A DNA stretch of 64,000 nucleotides from Bacillus sp. WMMC1349 (GCF_013155385.1 NZ_JABJUQ010000007.1:1098001-1162000), one strand, 5' to 3'; counted from the stretch's first letter, positions 35,804 to 46,016 are shown. Notes: generated by a model from the letters alone, not told the origin. A program made the numbers and translations.

Positions 35804-36586
35804 ATGAGTGTTGAAAAAACATATGAATGGTTTGAAAAGTCTTCTTCCATGTATGAATTATCTAGTTATCTTCTCCCGTTTTTTAAAGAGACCTCTATAA
35901 AAGATAGTATGGCAATTGTTAAACACCTCCAAACACATGGAATGTTCCGATTTTGGAAGGAAGGGCAGAAAACGCAACAAGAGCTAAAGAAAAACAATAT
36001 TTTTCGATTTGTCAAGCAGGAAGAACAGCTGTTACGAAATAAATGGAATGGTCCTGATGTTCCAATTATCATCCTTCCTGTCGATGAAAAGAACCGGAAA
36101 ATCCGCGTTAAATTCGGCTCCAAATCTGGCCTGGCGTTCCATGACAAATTGTTTTTGTTTCTTTCCACTCATTCAACAAAAGATTCGATTTCAGCGATTA
36201 TGACACACGAATATAATCATATTTGTCGGTTAGAAAAAATGCCAAAAGAGGAAAAAGATATGACACTTCTTGATACAATGATTCTTGAGGGCTTAGCAGA
36301 AAACGCTGTACATGAAAGATTGGGTGAATCCGAAACTGCCAAATGGGTGACATTATACTCACAAAAACAGCTGGAGCATTTCCAAACCGGGATTTTAAAA
36401 CCCTATTTTGGACTTCATCGTCAGGATGAACGACTGTTCTCCAGTCTGATGTATGGAAAAGGGTACTTTCCTGAAATGCTTGGATATGCCGTTGGGTACA
36501 ATATTGTCAATCAATATTTATTAAAAAAAAGGGGAAAAGTTGGTAATGTTTTATCATTACCTGCCGAAAGTTTCCTATTGACTTAA
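35804..36586 (+). CDS. yjaZ: YjaZ, predicted zinc metalloprotease (DUF2268)
   Basis: This 260-residue protein carries the gluzincin motif HEYNH at 135-139 (His135, Glu136, His139), followed by a helix with DTMILEGLAENAV. The latter is the typical third-ligand Glu segment of DUF2268 proteins. It lacks a signal peptide, so it is presumably cytosolic. Substrates are unknown. ATG 35804 follows AAAGGAGTGATC; a TTG one codon earlier is less likely. Confidence 0.88.
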   Translation: MSVEKTYEWFEKSSSMYELSSYLLPFFKETSIKDSMAIVKHLQTHGMFRFWKEGQKTQQELKKNNIFRFVKQEEQLLRNKWNGPDVPIIILPVDEKNRKIRVKFGSKSGLAFHDKLFLFLSTHSTKDSISAIMTHEYNHICRLEKMPKEEKDMTLLDTMILEGLAENAVHERLGESETAKWVTLYSQKQLEHFQTGILKPYFGLHRQDERLFSSLMYGKGYFPEMLGYAVGYNIVNQYLLKKRGKVGNVLSLPAESFLLT

Positions 36587-36612
36587 ATAAATGTAAAGTA
36601 TACAAAAATTAC

Positions 36613-36641
36613 TTGATTTTGTAATGGTTATGTAATAATAT
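36613..36641 (+). promoter_or_regulatory. Candidate promoter of the app operon
   Basis: TTGATT (36613-36618) and TAATAT (36636-36641) are 17 bases apart, about 95 bases before appD. In B. subtilis app is repressed by CodY and ScoC; I do not see a clear CodY box here. Confidence 0.4.
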
Positions 36642-36736
36642 ACAACTATAAAAATATTAAGACAATTCAGTCTTGTTGAAAATGAACATCAGCCTTCACA
36701 GATATTTAACTTGTTGTTTATGGAAGGGGAATCTTG

Positions 36737-37711
36737 ATGAGCGCACTGCTTGAAGTCAACAATTTAAAAACTTATTTTTTTAGAAAAAAACAACCGATAC
36801 CTGCAGTTGATGGAGTAGATTTCTTAATAAAAAAAGGAGAAACGGTGGCATTGGTTGGAGAATCAGGTTCAGGAAAAAGCATCACATCACTATCGATCAT
36901 GAGGCTTGTTGAAAGCTCCGGCGGCAAGATCATGGACGGCTCTATCAAACTTGAAGGGCGTGATCTTGTTACATACAAAGAACGAGAATTATGCAAGATT
37001 CGCGGAAATGAAGTCTCCATGATTTTTCAGGAACCGATGACATCGCTCAATCCCGTATTAACGATTGGTGAACAACTGATAGAGGTACTCATCTACCATA
37101 AAAAACTGTCAAAAAAAGAAGCTACAAAAAAAGCGGTTGACTTATTAAAGCTGGTCGGCTTTTCAAGAGCCGAGCAGCTGATGAAAGATTACCCGCACCG
37201 TTTATCAGGCGGTATGAGACAAAGAGTGATGATCGCCATTGCTCTCAGCTGCAACCCGAAGCTGCTGATTGCCGATGAACCGACAACAGCGCTCGATGTC
37301 ACGATCCAATCGCAAGTATTGGAACTGATGAAAGACTTGTGTGATCAATTCAATACATCGATTCTTCTCATTACCCATGATCTTGGTGTCGTCTCTGAAA
37401 TTGCCAACCGAGTGATTGTCATGTATTGCGGACAAGTTGTTGAGAGTGCTCCGGTTGATCAATTGTTTGATAACCCCTTGCATCCCTACACAGAAGGACT
37501 GTTAAACTCCATCCCAGTGATCGACGGCTCCATTGAAAAATTAACAGCGATTAAAGGAAATGTACCTACACCAGATAACTTACCTCACGGCTGTCGTTTC
37601 GCCCCGAGGTGTCCGAAGGCATTTGAGAGATGCTGGAACTCTGAGCCTAGCCTAAAAACTCAGCACGACGGGCGAAAAGTTAGATGTTTCTTACATGAGG
37701 AGGAGGAGTAG
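36737..37711 (+). CDS. appD: Oligopeptide ABC transporter ATP-binding protein AppD
   Basis: The 324-residue ATPase has Walker [10 protein letters not shown]-loop [11 protein letters not shown], signature LSGGMRQR and Walker [14 protein letters not shown]. The C-terminal oligopeptide-type Fe-S-like Cys motif ([14 protein letters not shown]) is present. It energises AppBC with AppF. ATG 36737 follows GGAAGGGGAA; the TTG one codon earlier is less likely. First gene of appD-F-A-B-C, the B. subtilis order. Confidence 0.93.
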   Translation: MSALLEVNNLKTYFFRKKQPIPAVDGVDFLIKKGETVALVGESGSGKSITSLSIMRLVESSGGKIMDGSIKLEGRDLVTYKERELCKIRGNEVSMIFQEPMTSLNPVLTIGEQLIEVLIYHKKLSKKEATKKAVDLLKLVGFSRAEQLMKDYPHRLSGGMRQRVMIAIALSCNPKLLIADEPTTALDVTIQSQVLELMKDLCDQFNTSILLITHDLGVVSEIANRVIVMYCGQVVESAPVDQLFDNPLHPYTEGLLNSIPVIDGSIEKLTAIKGNVPTPDNLPHGCRFAPRCPKAFERCWNSEPSLKTQHDGRKVRCFLHEEEE

Positions 37712-37716
37712 GGCTT

Positions 37717-38730
37717 ATGACAGCTGGACAACAGCAACAAAAAATAGAGAATCATGATGAAGTCCTTTTAGAGTTAAACAACGTTAAAAAATATTTTCCG
37801 ATCCGTTCCGGAGTATTTCAGAAAAAAATTGGTCAAGTCAAAGCGGTCGATGGTCTTAGTTTTTCATTAAAGCGTGGTGAAACACTTGGCATTGTTGGCG
37901 AATCTGGTTGTGGGAAATCGACTGCTGGTAGAACGATGATGAGGCTGTACAAACCGACAGCTGGACAAATTCTATTCAAAGGTTGTGATATTTCAGAACT
38001 ATCTGAAGATAAGCTAAGAAAAAATATTCGTAAAAATATTCAAATGGTTTTTCAGGATCCGTTTGCCTCATTAAACCCGCGAAAAACATTGCGTTCCATT
38101 ATTCAAGAACCATTTAGAACTCATCATTTATACAATTCTAAGGAACGCAGTGAAAAAGTGGAGGCATTGTTACAAAGAGTCGGGTTGCACCCGTCTTTTG
38201 CAAACCGTTATCCTCATGAATTTTCAGGAGGACAGCGCCAGCGGATCGGAATTGCACGTGCACTGGCTTTAAATCCTGAGCTGATCATCGCCGATGAACC
38301 AGTTTCAGCTTTAGATGTATCCATTCAAGCCCAAGTCATCAATTTGATGGAAGAGCTTCAGGAAGAGTTTCACTTGACATATCTGTTCATTTCCCATGAT
38401 CTAAGTGTCGTTCGCCACATCAGTGACAGAGTGGGTGTGATGTATCTCGGCAAAATGATGGAGTTGACAGATAAACATGAGCTTTATGACAACCCGCTTC
38501 ATCCTTATACAGAAGCGCTGCTTTCCGCTGTTCCAGTCACAAGAAAAAAAGGGAGTGTAAAACGGGAACGAATCATTTTAAAAGGGGAACTGCCAAGTCC
38601 GGCAAATCCTCCAAAAGGCTGTGTCTTCCATACAAGGTGTCCAGCCGCCAAAGCGGTATGCCGGGAAAGAGAGCCTGACTTCAAGGAAGTAAACAGAGGC
38701 CATTATGTGGCATGTCATCTTTACGAATAA
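37717..38730 (+). CDS. appF: Oligopeptide ABC transporter ATP-binding protein AppF
   Basis: This is the second ATPase of the App importer, 337 residues. Walker A is GESGCGKST, the Q-loop VFQDPFASLNPRKT, the signature FSGGQRQRIGIA and Walker B LIIADEPVSALDV. The C-terminal Cys motif CVFHTRCPAAKAVC is present. It starts five bases after appD behind GGAGGAGG, indicating tight coupling. Confidence 0.93.
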   Translation: MTAGQQQQKIENHDEVLLELNNVKKYFPIRSGVFQKKIGQVKAVDGLSFSLKRGETLGIVGESGCGKSTAGRTMMRLYKPTAGQILFKGCDISELSEDKLRKNIRKNIQMVFQDPFASLNPRKTLRSIIQEPFRTHHLYNSKERSEKVEALLQRVGLHPSFANRYPHEFSGGQRQRIGIARALALNPELIIADEPVSALDVSIQAQVINLMEELQEEFHLTYLFISHDLSVVRHISDRVGVMYLGKMMELTDKHELYDNPLHPYTEALLSAVPVTRKKGSVKRERIILKGELPSPANPPKGCVFHTRCPAAKAVCREREPDFKEVNRGHYVACHLYE

Positions 38731-38833
38731 AGGGAAAGGTTGTCACATATTTAATCCTTGAAGGGGGGAATGTCTTCTTTTGGAATTCAAGTTGAATTGT
38801 AAAGACAAGAAATGTTAGAGGGGGACGATCTAA

Positions 38834-40468
38834 ATGAAAAAGAATAAAATTGTGTTCAGTATGCTGCTCATCTTCATGTTGTTGTTAACAGCTTGTAATA
38901 GCGGTGAAGTTAGCGGCGACAAAAATGATGGCAAATCTGATGGGAAACCAAAGCAAGGCGGAGATTTAATTGCTGGATCATATGGGGAGCCAACATTGTT
39001 CAATCCGCTTTATTCAACAGATGCTTCTAGCGGTGATATCGAAACTCTGATTTATAACAAACTTTTAAATGTCAATGAAAAGCTTGAACTGGAAAACGAT
39101 CTTGCTGAAGAAGTCAAACAGTCTAAAGATGGTTTAACAATTGATGCCAAGCTTAAAAAAGGCGTTAAGTTTCACGATGGCAAAGAAATGACAGCTGATG
39201 ATGTTGTCTTCTCATTCAGCATTCCGCTGAGTGATGATTATGACGGGGAACGCGGTGCGGCTTTTAAGCCTCTAAAATCAGTCAAAAAAACAGGCAAGTA
39301 TTCCGTTCAGTTTAAACTGAAATATTCAGACCCAGAATTTTATAATGATGCACTAACGAGCTTTGCGGTCTTACCGAAACATATTTTGAAGGATGTTCCA
39401 ATCAGTAAACTTGGTGAACATGAATTTAATCGGAAAAACCCAATTGGAACGGGACCGTTTAAATTTAAAGAGTGGAAACAAGGGCAGTATATTAAAGTTG
39501 AAGCATTTGACGATTATTTTAATGGACGACCACATTTAGATTCGATTACGTACAAAATTATTCCGGATTCAAATGCAGCGTTGTCACAATTGAAAGGCGG
39601 GGATATCGACTACTTTGTTATTCAAGCAGGACCGGACTATAAGACAGCTGAATCTTTTCCGAATGTGAAAATTGAAACGGATTTAGGTTTGAACTATTCA
39701 TATATTGGCTGGAACCAAAAAAACAAGCTTTTTAAAGATAAAAAGGTTCGCCAAGCATTAACACATGCAATCAACCGTCAAGCGATCGTTGATCAAATTC
39801 TTGACGGAGACGGCAAGATCGCTAACATACCTGAAAGCCCGCTTTCATGGAACTACCCGAAAGACCATGATAAATTTAAAACATTTGACTATGATCCTGA
39901 AAAAGCTAAAAAGATGCTGAAGGAAGCCGGCTGGTCAGACACAAATGGTGACGGCATTTTAGATAAAGACGGCAAAAAATTCTCTTTCGAACTTAAAACA
40001 AACCAAGGCAATAAAATTCGCGAAGATTTAGCGGTTGTTGTTCAAGAGCAATTGAAAGAAATCGGTATTGAAGTGAAACCGCGGATTGTTGAGTGGAGCG
40101 CATTAATTGATCAAATACACCCACCGAAATGGGACTTTGACGCTATCATTCTCTCGTGGAGCATGTCGACGTTCCCGGATCAGAGCAGTATTTTTCATTC
40201 AAAAGAATCGGAAAAAGGTCTGAACAATATTTGGTATCAGAATAAAGAGGTTGATAAGCTGTTTGAAAAAGCAAAATCGCTGAGTGATCGTGAAGAGTAT
40301 AAAAAGATTTATGAAGAAATATACAAACGTTTAGCGGAAGATCAACCATATACATTTTTGTTTTATCCAAATTATCATCGAGCAATGCCTGCGAACATGA
40401 AAGGATATACATTCCATCCGAAACTTGACTTTTATAAAGCGGAAGAATGGTGGTTAGACCGTAAATAA
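38834..40468 (+). CDS. appA: Oligopeptide-binding lipoprotein AppA
   Basis: The extracellular solute-binding subunit has 544 residues. A lipoprotein signal peptide ends in the lipobox LLTAC (Cys21), then a Ser/Gly/Asp/Lys linker, then the SBP family 5 domain (about 40-540; SYGEPTLFNPLYSTDASSG, NPIGTGPFKFKEW). The gene is intact here. In B. subtilis 168 appA carries a frameshift that inactivates App. The lipoprotein gene lies between the ATPase and permease genes. The start follows AGAGGGGGA. A hairpin follows the stop. Confidence 0.94.
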   Translation: MKKNKIVFSMLLIFMLLLTACNSGEVSGDKNDGKSDGKPKQGGDLIAGSYGEPTLFNPLYSTDASSGDIETLIYNKLLNVNEKLELENDLAEEVKQSKDGLTIDAKLKKGVKFHDGKEMTADDVVFSFSIPLSDDYDGERGAAFKPLKSVKKTGKYSVQFKLKYSDPEFYNDALTSFAVLPKHILKDVPISKLGEHEFNRKNPIGTGPFKFKEWKQGQYIKVEAFDDYFNGRPHLDSITYKIIPDSNAALSQLKGGDIDYFVIQAGPDYKTAESFPNVKIETDLGLNYSYIGWNQKNKLFKDKKVRQALTHAINRQAIVDQILDGDGKIANIPESPLSWNYPKDHDKFKTFDYDPEKAKKMLKEAGWSDTNGDGILDKDGKKFSFELKTNQGNKIREDLAVVVQEQLKEIGIEVKPRIVEWSALIDQIHPPKWDFDAIILSWSMSTFPDQSSIFHSKESEKGLNNIWYQNKEVDKLFEKAKSLSDREEYKKIYEEIYKRLAEDQPYTFLFYPNYHRAMPANMKGYTFHPKLDFYKAEEWWLDRK

Positions 40469-40484
40469 GTGGAAAATCCCTTAA

Positions 40485-40519
40485 GGGGAAGGAAGTTTAC
40501 TATTAGAGCTTCCTTCTCC
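40485..40519 (+). terminator. Stem-loop between appA and appB
   Basis: GGGGAAGGAAG (40485-40495) pairs with CTTCCTTCTCC (40509-40519), with one mismatch. No proper T-run follows. It may protect the appA message or act as a partial terminator, giving more binding protein than permease. Confidence 0.55.
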
Positions 40520-40555
40520 TTCATTTTAAGAATTTTATAAAAAAGGGGATAAAAA

Positions 40556-41506
40556 ATGATCTCATATATTATTCGTCGAACACTCATGTCAATTCCAATC
40601 TTATTAGGTATTACAATTTTGTCTTTTGCAATTATGAAAGCAGCTCCAGGAGATCCGGCAGCATTAATGATGGACCCGAATATCAGTACAGCTGACCGTG
40701 CGAAATTCATTGAAAAATATGGATTAAATGAGCCTGAACACGTTCAATATTTAAAATGGCTCGGCAATATGGTCCAAGGTGATTTTGGCACTTCAATTAT
40801 TAGAAAAGGAACCCCTGTCTCCGATTTGATTCTTGCGAGATTGCCAAACACGTTATTATTGATGTTTGTGTCAACGATCTTTGCGTTGCTCATTTCAATA
40901 CCACTTGGCGTCCTTTCGGCAAGGCGCCCTTATTCAAAACTAGACTACGGAATAACATTTACATCATTTATTGGGCTTGCGATACCTAATTTTTGGTTCG
41001 GGTTAATTTTGATTATGTTTCTTTCAGTTAATTTGGGATGGTTTCCGACAGGCGGTGTGATGACACTTAATGCCGATTTTAGTTTATGGGACCGGATTCA
41101 TCATTTAATCTTGCCTGCGTTTGTGCTTGCAACTGCTGATATGGCGGGACTGACACGTTATACGAGATCAAGTATGCTTGATGTCCTCAAACAGGACTAT
41201 ATGCGGACAGCAAGAGCGAAAGGTTTTAAAGAAAACCGGGTCATCTTTAAACACGGGCTCCGCAATGGGCTTCTGCCAGTGATCACAATTTTTGGCTTAA
41301 TGATCCCATCTTTTATTGGTGGAGCTGTTGTAACTGAACAGATTTTCAGTTGGCCTGGTCTGGGAAAATTGTTTGTCGACTCCGCTTTTCAGAGAGATTA
41401 TCCGGTGATTATGGCGATGACTGTTATTTCTGCTGTCCTTGTTGTCTTGGGAAATTTAATTGCGGATATTCTTTATGCGATTGTTGATCCGCGAATTGAG
41501 TATTAA
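40556..41506 (+). CDS. appB: Oligopeptide ABC transporter permease AppB
   Basis: The 316-residue permease has six helices. The first follows MISYIIRRTLMSIPILLG, and the EAA loop that contacts the ATPase reads DYMRTARAKGFKENRVIFKHGLRN (about 217-240). It pairs with AppC. The ATG follows AAAGGGGA. Confidence 0.93.
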   Translation: MISYIIRRTLMSIPILLGITILSFAIMKAAPGDPAALMMDPNISTADRAKFIEKYGLNEPEHVQYLKWLGNMVQGDFGTSIIRKGTPVSDLILARLPNTLLLMFVSTIFALLISIPLGVLSARRPYSKLDYGITFTSFIGLAIPNFWFGLILIMFLSVNLGWFPTGGVMTLNADFSLWDRIHHLILPAFVLATADMAGLTRYTRSSMLDVLKQDYMRTARAKGFKENRVIFKHGLRNGLLPVITIFGLMIPSFIGGAVVTEQIFSWPGLGKLFVDSAFQRDYPVIMAMTVISAVLVVLGNLIADILYAIVDPRIEY

Positions 41507-41521
41507 GAGGGGGGACTAACC

Positions 41522-42436
41522 ATGACACAGCCGAATCCAACGACACCTTCACAAGAGATCAGATGGCAGGAAAACATAGCACCAAAACCGGAAACGATGA
41601 CAAAAATCTTTTTTGAGAAGTTTTTTAAAAATAAACTAGCCGTTCTCGGCGGAATCTTGTTATCTATTATTATCCTGGCAGCCCTTTTTGCGCCGGTGAT
41701 TGCTCCATATGCGCCTGAACATCAAAACCTCTTAAATAAACTAAAAGCACCAAGTGCTGAACATTTAATGGGAACAGATAAATTCGGACGCGATATTTTC
41801 AGTCGCCTGCTGTATGGGGCACAGGTTTCATTGTTAGTCGGTTTTGCCTCAGTCCTTGGCTCAATCACAATCGGCACGATTATCGGAGCTGTTGCTGGAT
41901 ATTTCGGCGGGATCATTGATGCGATTTTAATGCGTTTTGTTGATATTATTCTATCCATTCCAGATATTTTCCTGTTGATTACCTTGGTGACAATTTTTCA
42001 ACCGGGTGTTGATAAATTGATTTTAATTTTCGCCTTAACGAGATGGACGACAACGGCTCGGTTGGTACGAGGTGAGTTTTTATCATTGCGCTCAAGGGAA
42101 TTTGTTTTAGCCGCAAAAACGATAGGGACAAGAAGTCATAAAATTATTTTTTCTCATATTTTGCCAAATGCAATGGGGCCGATCATTGTCGCAGCAACAC
42201 TGTCTGTCGGTACCGTTATTCTGTCAGAATCAGCATTAAGCTATCTCGGCTTTGGTGTTCAACCGCCGGTGGCTAGCTGGGGTAACATGCTTCAAGATGC
42301 ACAAAACTTTACAATTATGATTAAGGCATGGTGGTATCCACTTTTTCCAGGTTTGATGATTTTAATAACGGTGTTATGCTTTAACTTTGTCGGGGATGGA
42401 CTTCGTGATGCACTTGATCCGAAGAATATTAAATAA
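41522..42436 (+). CDS. appC: Oligopeptide ABC transporter permease AppC
   Basis: The 304-residue permease has an N-terminal cytosolic segment and six helices. [18 protein letters not shown] is the typical DppC/OppC segment, and the EAA loop reads [25 protein letters not shown] (about 195-219). It is the last gene of the app operon, starting 15 bases after appB behind GAGGGGGGA. A structured repeat begins 13 bases after the stop. Confidence 0.93.
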   Translation: MTQPNPTTPSQEIRWQENIAPKPETMTKIFFEKFFKNKLAVLGGILLSIIILAALFAPVIAPYAPEHQNLLNKLKAPSAEHLMGTDKFGRDIFSRLLYGAQVSLLVGFASVLGSITIGTIIGAVAGYFGGIIDAILMRFVDIILSIPDIFLLITLVTIFQPGVDKLILIFALTRWTTTARLVRGEFLSLRSREFVLAAKTIGTRSHKIIFSHILPNAMGPIIVAATLSVGTVILSESALSYLGFGVQPPVASWGNMLQDAQNFTIMIKAWWYPLFPGLMILITVLCFNFVGDGLRDALDPKNIK

Positions 42437-42448
42437 TTCGTTCGATGA

Positions 42449-42519
42449 GGCTGTCTAAAAAGTCCTTTATCAACATGAACCAGGGGGAATTGCGAGACTC
42501 CTGCGGGAACAGCTTGCCG
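42449..42519 (+). repeat. Partial copy of a Bacillus dispersed structured repeat (copy 1)
   Basis: The segment GTCTAAAAAGTCCTTTATCA and the next six bases (42453-42478) are identical to the reverse complement of 54081-54056. Beyond this both copies share GGGGGAA-TTGCG-GACTCCTGCGG. Only about the first 70 bases of the longer copy 2 are present, so this copy is truncated. A 135-codon frame running through it (42445-42852) is not a real gene. Confidence 0.75.
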
Positions 42520-43083
42520 ATCGTCCTTTTAGGATCGTCCCATTTATTTAACAGTAAAACGAAGAGGACAACCTTAGGTCAGATCACGACTAATGTGGAG
42601 CAGGCAGCGATAAAATGGGATCACTGGGATTTTGACGGTGTTCCCATTTATTTCTTAACAAAGATTAATATTATTTTACATAGGCTTCACTATCAGCTGT
42701 TGCTGCCACAAACCCTCTGCTCAATGAGCAAGGTAAATGACAAAAGATCATACTCTACGATTAAATCTTCGAGCAAGACATTTTCAAGACAGCCGACATA
42801 CTCCAGAGAATCCATATTATGCTTCACTACCTCTCAATCAATAGTTAGCTAACACGATTACGGCTCAGATCATAAAATACTGAAACATATCCGCCCTAGA
42901 TTTGTAAAGCGGTTTTTATAATACCTAGACACGAGTGATTTCTTCTGAGGTTATAATGCCGTCTTTCTAGCAGAGTTTCACGATATTGGTTTGAAAAATT
43001 CCATAATCTCTGTCAGATGGAATAATTTCCATTCCCCTTGCCTATACTGTGGACAACAGTTTTTATAAAGTGAGGGGTTAGAA
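42520..43083. other. Intergenic region between app and yjbA without an intact gene
   Basis: After the repeat copy, about 560 bases show no convincing gene. The 12-mer TCCCATTTATTT occurs twice about 108 bases apart (near 42538 and 42646). A short minus-strand frame from an ATG near 42809 encodes about 40 residues with weak support. The region looks like eroded DNA. The promoter of yjbA should lie at its right end. Confidence 0.35.
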
Positions 43084-43836
43084 ATGTTATTTCTTCATGA
43101 TGTGTGGGTGAATTGGTTTGAGGGAGAAGAAAATGGTTATAATGTCTGCCACTTTCATGAATGGCGAAAGGAAGATAGTGTTGAATTGCTTGATCAAGTT
43201 CCGTTATTAAAAGTACAGCCTGTCTTGTTTCACTACATAGAAAATGATTTATCAGAACTTCCGTCAGAATTACTAAGTGAAGTTCATCAAAAAGCATATA
43301 TTCGTAAAAACCATGAACGCACACAACTTGATCACTGCTTTATTGTGACAGATGGTCTCGGAATACTTGCAGTCGATACAGCCGGATATATGATTCCTGT
43401 CAGAAAAAGCCGTCTTATTCCAAGGCAGGAGCAGCTTGTTTATGAAATGGTAAAGGATGTTGAGACGAAAAGCTATGAATTTGTACCGGAAAAACTGCAA
43501 TCTTCAAAAGAATACCATATACTATCACTATCACCAGAGCATGTTATGGGATTAACAAGAAAAGAACGCCAGCTGAAACAGCTATTATTTATGGCACTTG
43601 ATCAGTTAAAAGGTTTGAAAAACCGTGCCGAGATTGCATATTGGTACACGGAATGGAATCCTCACATGTACAATCAAATCAAACGGATGTCATTCGAGGA
43701 GATCTGGAATATGCTTTTCAATGAAACAATTGAAGGCTGGTCTGACAAACACCAGGAATTTTGTGAAAATTTAATTAAGGGCCAACCATTTTTTGAAAAA
43801 CTTTGGGAAATTGAAAATGAGTCTAAAGTAAACTAA
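43084..43836 (+). CDS. yjbA: YjbA, UPF0736 protein
   Basis: This 250-residue soluble protein is very close to B. subtilis YjbA. The N-terminus [19 protein letters not shown] and the segments [23 protein letters not shown] and [11 protein letters not shown] are hallmarks. Function is unknown. The ATG follows TGAGGGGTTAGAA. It lies alone, between the app debris region and the kimA riboswitch. Confidence 0.93.
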   Translation: MLFLHDVWVNWFEGEENGYNVCHFHEWRKEDSVELLDQVPLLKVQPVLFHYIENDLSELPSELLSEVHQKAYIRKNHERTQLDHCFIVTDGLGILAVDTAGYMIPVRKSRLIPRQEQLVYEMVKDVETKSYEFVPEKLQSSKEYHILSLSPEHVMGLTRKERQLKQLLFMALDQLKGLKNRAEIAYWYTEWNPHMYNQIKRMSFEEIWNMLFNETIEGWSDKHQEFCENLIKGQPFFEKLWEIENESKVN

Positions 43837-43844
43837 AAATTTTT

Positions 43845-43872
43845 AAAAACCCGTTGCCACACGGGTTTTTTA
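43845..43872 (+). terminator. Terminator after yjbA
   Basis: AAAACCCGT (43845-43853) pairs with ACGGGTTTTTT (43861-43871). Confidence 0.8.
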
Positions 43873-43911
43873 TTTTGTTGAAAAAATTTCAATAATAATA
43901 CCAGTTTCATC

Positions 43912-43940
43912 TTTACAACTTTGATAAACGGGAGTATGAT
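43912..43940 (+). promoter_or_regulatory. Sigma-A promoter of the kimA riboswitch transcript
   Basis: TTTACA (43912-43917) and TATGAT (43935-43940) are 17 bases apart, placing the transcript start at about 43947, just before the aptamer. Confidence 0.65.
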
Positions 43941-43946
43941 CTTCTC

Positions 43947-44142
43947 TATATCATGTAATATCAGTCGCTAAGTCCTAAAAGAGCGGGGGAACCAATACCG
44001 GTAATTGTAGCCGGTTGGGGTGAATCCTTAAAAATAGGTAGGGCAAAACTCATCTGAGCCCGAATCCGTCAGCTAACCTCGTCAGCGTTAAGTGAGAGAA
44101 ATAAACCCATTCCACAGGGGCTATTCGTCTCTGTGCTTTTTT
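43947..44142 (+). promoter_or_regulatory. Cyclic di-AMP riboswitch (ydaO/yuaA class) of kimA
   Basis: The aptamer shows the class hallmarks in order: CGCTAAGTCCTAAAAGAGCG, GGGGGAACCAA, GGGGTGAATCCTTAAAA, TAGGGCAAAACTCATCTGAG, CCCGAATCCGTCAGCTAACC and GTCAGCG closing the first helix. A terminator follows (CACAGGGG at 44113-44120 with TCTCTGTG at 44128-44135, then six T). In B. subtilis high c-di-AMP, which signals high potassium, turns this switch off. Confidence 0.93.
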
Positions 44143-44190
44143 GTGCTGAAAAATTTAGGAGTAGAGGCGAAGAAGGAGAAGACACACAGC

Positions 44191-46011
44191 ATGTACAGTA
44201 CACTAAAGCGTTTATTAATCGGTAAACCTTTAAAATCACAACAGTTAGGGGAGCAAAAGATATCAAAAACAAAGGCTCTTGCCTTATTATCTTCAGACGC
44301 CTTATCCTCTGTCGCTTACGGTACCGAGCAAATTTTAATTGTTTTGGTTGCCATTAGTTCGGCAGCATTGTGGTATTCATTGCCAATTGCAATCGGCGTT
44401 CTTATTTTGTTAACAGCATTAATTCTTTCTTATCGACAAATTATTTTTGCTTATCCGCACGGTGGAGGAGCTTATGTTGTATCACGGGAAAACTTAGGGG
44501 TGAACCCGGGACTGATTGCCGGAGGGTCTTTACTTGTCGATTATATTTTGACAGTAGCGGTCAGTGTCTCTGCAGGCACTGATGCCATTACGTCAGCAGT
44601 TCCTTTTTTACATACCCACCATATTTTAATTGCAGTCCTTTTAGTTGTCGTCATTATGATTTTAAATTTGCGTGGTTTAACAGAATCAGCTTCAATTTTG
44701 GCATACCCGGTTTATTTATTTGTAGTAGCACTTTTCATTCTTATCGCTGTTGGCGGTTATAAATTGATCACCGGACAAGTTGTCCAGGTCAATCATTCAA
44801 CAATTGGCACACCGATTGCCGGGCTATCCTTGTTTCTGTTACTTAAAGCCTTTTCCTCAGGTTGTGCTGCATTAACCGGAGTAGAAGCCATTTCCAATGC
44901 AATACCAGCTTTTAAAGAACCATCATCAAAAAATGCTGCCAATACTTTAGTGTTGATGGGCATATTGCTTGGCATTCTTTTTACTGGAATAACTGTGCTT
45001 GCTTTCGGCTTCGGTCTCGTACCAAAACCTGAAGAAACAGTCGTTTCCCAGATCGCTTCAGAAACATTCGGCCGGTCATACCTGTATTATTTCATTCAGG
45101 GAACGACGGCACTCATTCTCGTTTTGGCGGCGAATACAGGATTTTCAGCATTTCCGCAGCTTGCATTTAATTTGGCTAAGGATAAATATATGCCAAGAAT
45201 GTTTACGGTTAGAGGTGACCGATTAGGTTATTCAAATGGGATCATCTTTCTCGGAATCGCTTCAATCATACTGATTATTTTATTTGGTGGTGAAACAGAT
45301 CATTTAATCCCTTTATATGCGGTCGGGGTTTTTATACCGTTTACTCTTTCACAAACCGGCATGTGCTTGAAATGGTTCAGACAGAAACCGAAGAACTGGG
45401 GTTTAAAAATGTTCATCAATGCCACAGGTGCGGTGATTTCTGCTGTTGTCCTGATGATCCTTTTTATTACAAAATTTAAGCTTGTCTGGTCAGTGCTCGT
45501 GTTCATGCCGATCGTCATTTGGATCTTTTATATGATAAAAAGGCACTATAATGCTGTTGGTGAACAGTTGCGAATGACCGAAGAAAATCTGCAACCGATT
45601 GAAGGCAACATCGTTATCGTACCTATTGCTGGCGTGACTAATGTTGTCGAAAAATCAATCCAATATGCTAAAACTCTTTCAGATCAAGTGATCGCCGTCC
45701 ATGTATCGTTTGACAAGGAAACAGAAAAAAAGATTGAGAAAAAATGGGCTGAGTTAGATAACGGAGTCAGGCTTGTCATGTTACGCTCATCATATCGAAG
45801 TTTGACTTCACCTTTAGAAAAGTTTTTAGAAACGGTTGAGGCAAAAGCAACGAAATATCATTATTCTGTTATGGTTCTCGTTCCACAGTTCATTCCGAAA
45901 AAAAGCTGGCACAATATTCTCCACAATCAATCAGCCTTCTTACTTCGACTTCGACTGCTGTGGAAAAAAGATATTGTTGTGGCAACACTTCCATATCATT
46001 TTAAAAAATAG
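44191..46011 (+). CDS. kimA: High-affinity potassium transporter KimA (formerly YdaO)
   Basis: KimA is a proton-coupled K+ importer of the APC/KUP-like superfamily. The 606-residue protein has about twelve helices (about 30-465) with SSDALSSVAYGTEQI, PHGGGAYVVSRENLG and GVEAISNAIPAFKEPSSKNA. Its cytosolic C-terminal domain (about 500-606) has the IVIVPIAGVTNVVEKSIQYA segment and ends LPYHFKK like B. subtilis KimA. I place the start at ATG 44191, which gives the usual MYSTLKRLLIGKPLKSQQ N-terminus; GGAG lies twelve bases upstream, rather far. In B. subtilis kimA is at another locus, so its place between yjbA and trpS differs. Confidence 0.94.
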   Translation: MYSTLKRLLIGKPLKSQQLGEQKISKTKALALLSSDALSSVAYGTEQILIVLVAISSAALWYSLPIAIGVLILLTALILSYRQIIFAYPHGGGAYVVSRENLGVNPGLIAGGSLLVDYILTVAVSVSAGTDAITSAVPFLHTHHILIAVLLVVVIMILNLRGLTESASILAYPVYLFVVALFILIAVGGYKLITGQVVQVNHSTIGTPIAGLSLFLLLKAFSSGCAALTGVEAISNAIPAFKEPSSKNAANTLVLMGILLGILFTGITVLAFGFGLVPKPEETVVSQIASETFGRSYLYYFIQGTTALILVLAANTGFSAFPQLAFNLAKDKYMPRMFTVRGDRLGYSNGIIFLGIASIILIILFGGETDHLIPLYAVGVFIPFTLSQTGMCLKWFRQKPKNWGLKMFINATGAVISAVVLMILFITKFKLVWSVLVFMPIVIWIFYMIKRHYNAVGEQLRMTEENLQPIEGNIVIVPIAGVTNVVEKSIQYAKTLSDQVIAVHVSFDKETEKKIEKKWAELDNGVRLVMLRSSYRSLTSPLEKFLETVEAKATKYHYSVMVLVPQFIPKKSWHNILHNQSAFLLRLRLLWKKDIVVATLPYHFKK

Positions 46012-46016
46012 ATTTG

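Noticed and set aside
42445-42852. 135-codon plus-strand frame after appC
   Set aside because: It begins inside the dispersed repeat (KKSFINM-type translation) and continues through unrelated debris. It has no ribosome binding site and no coding-like composition.
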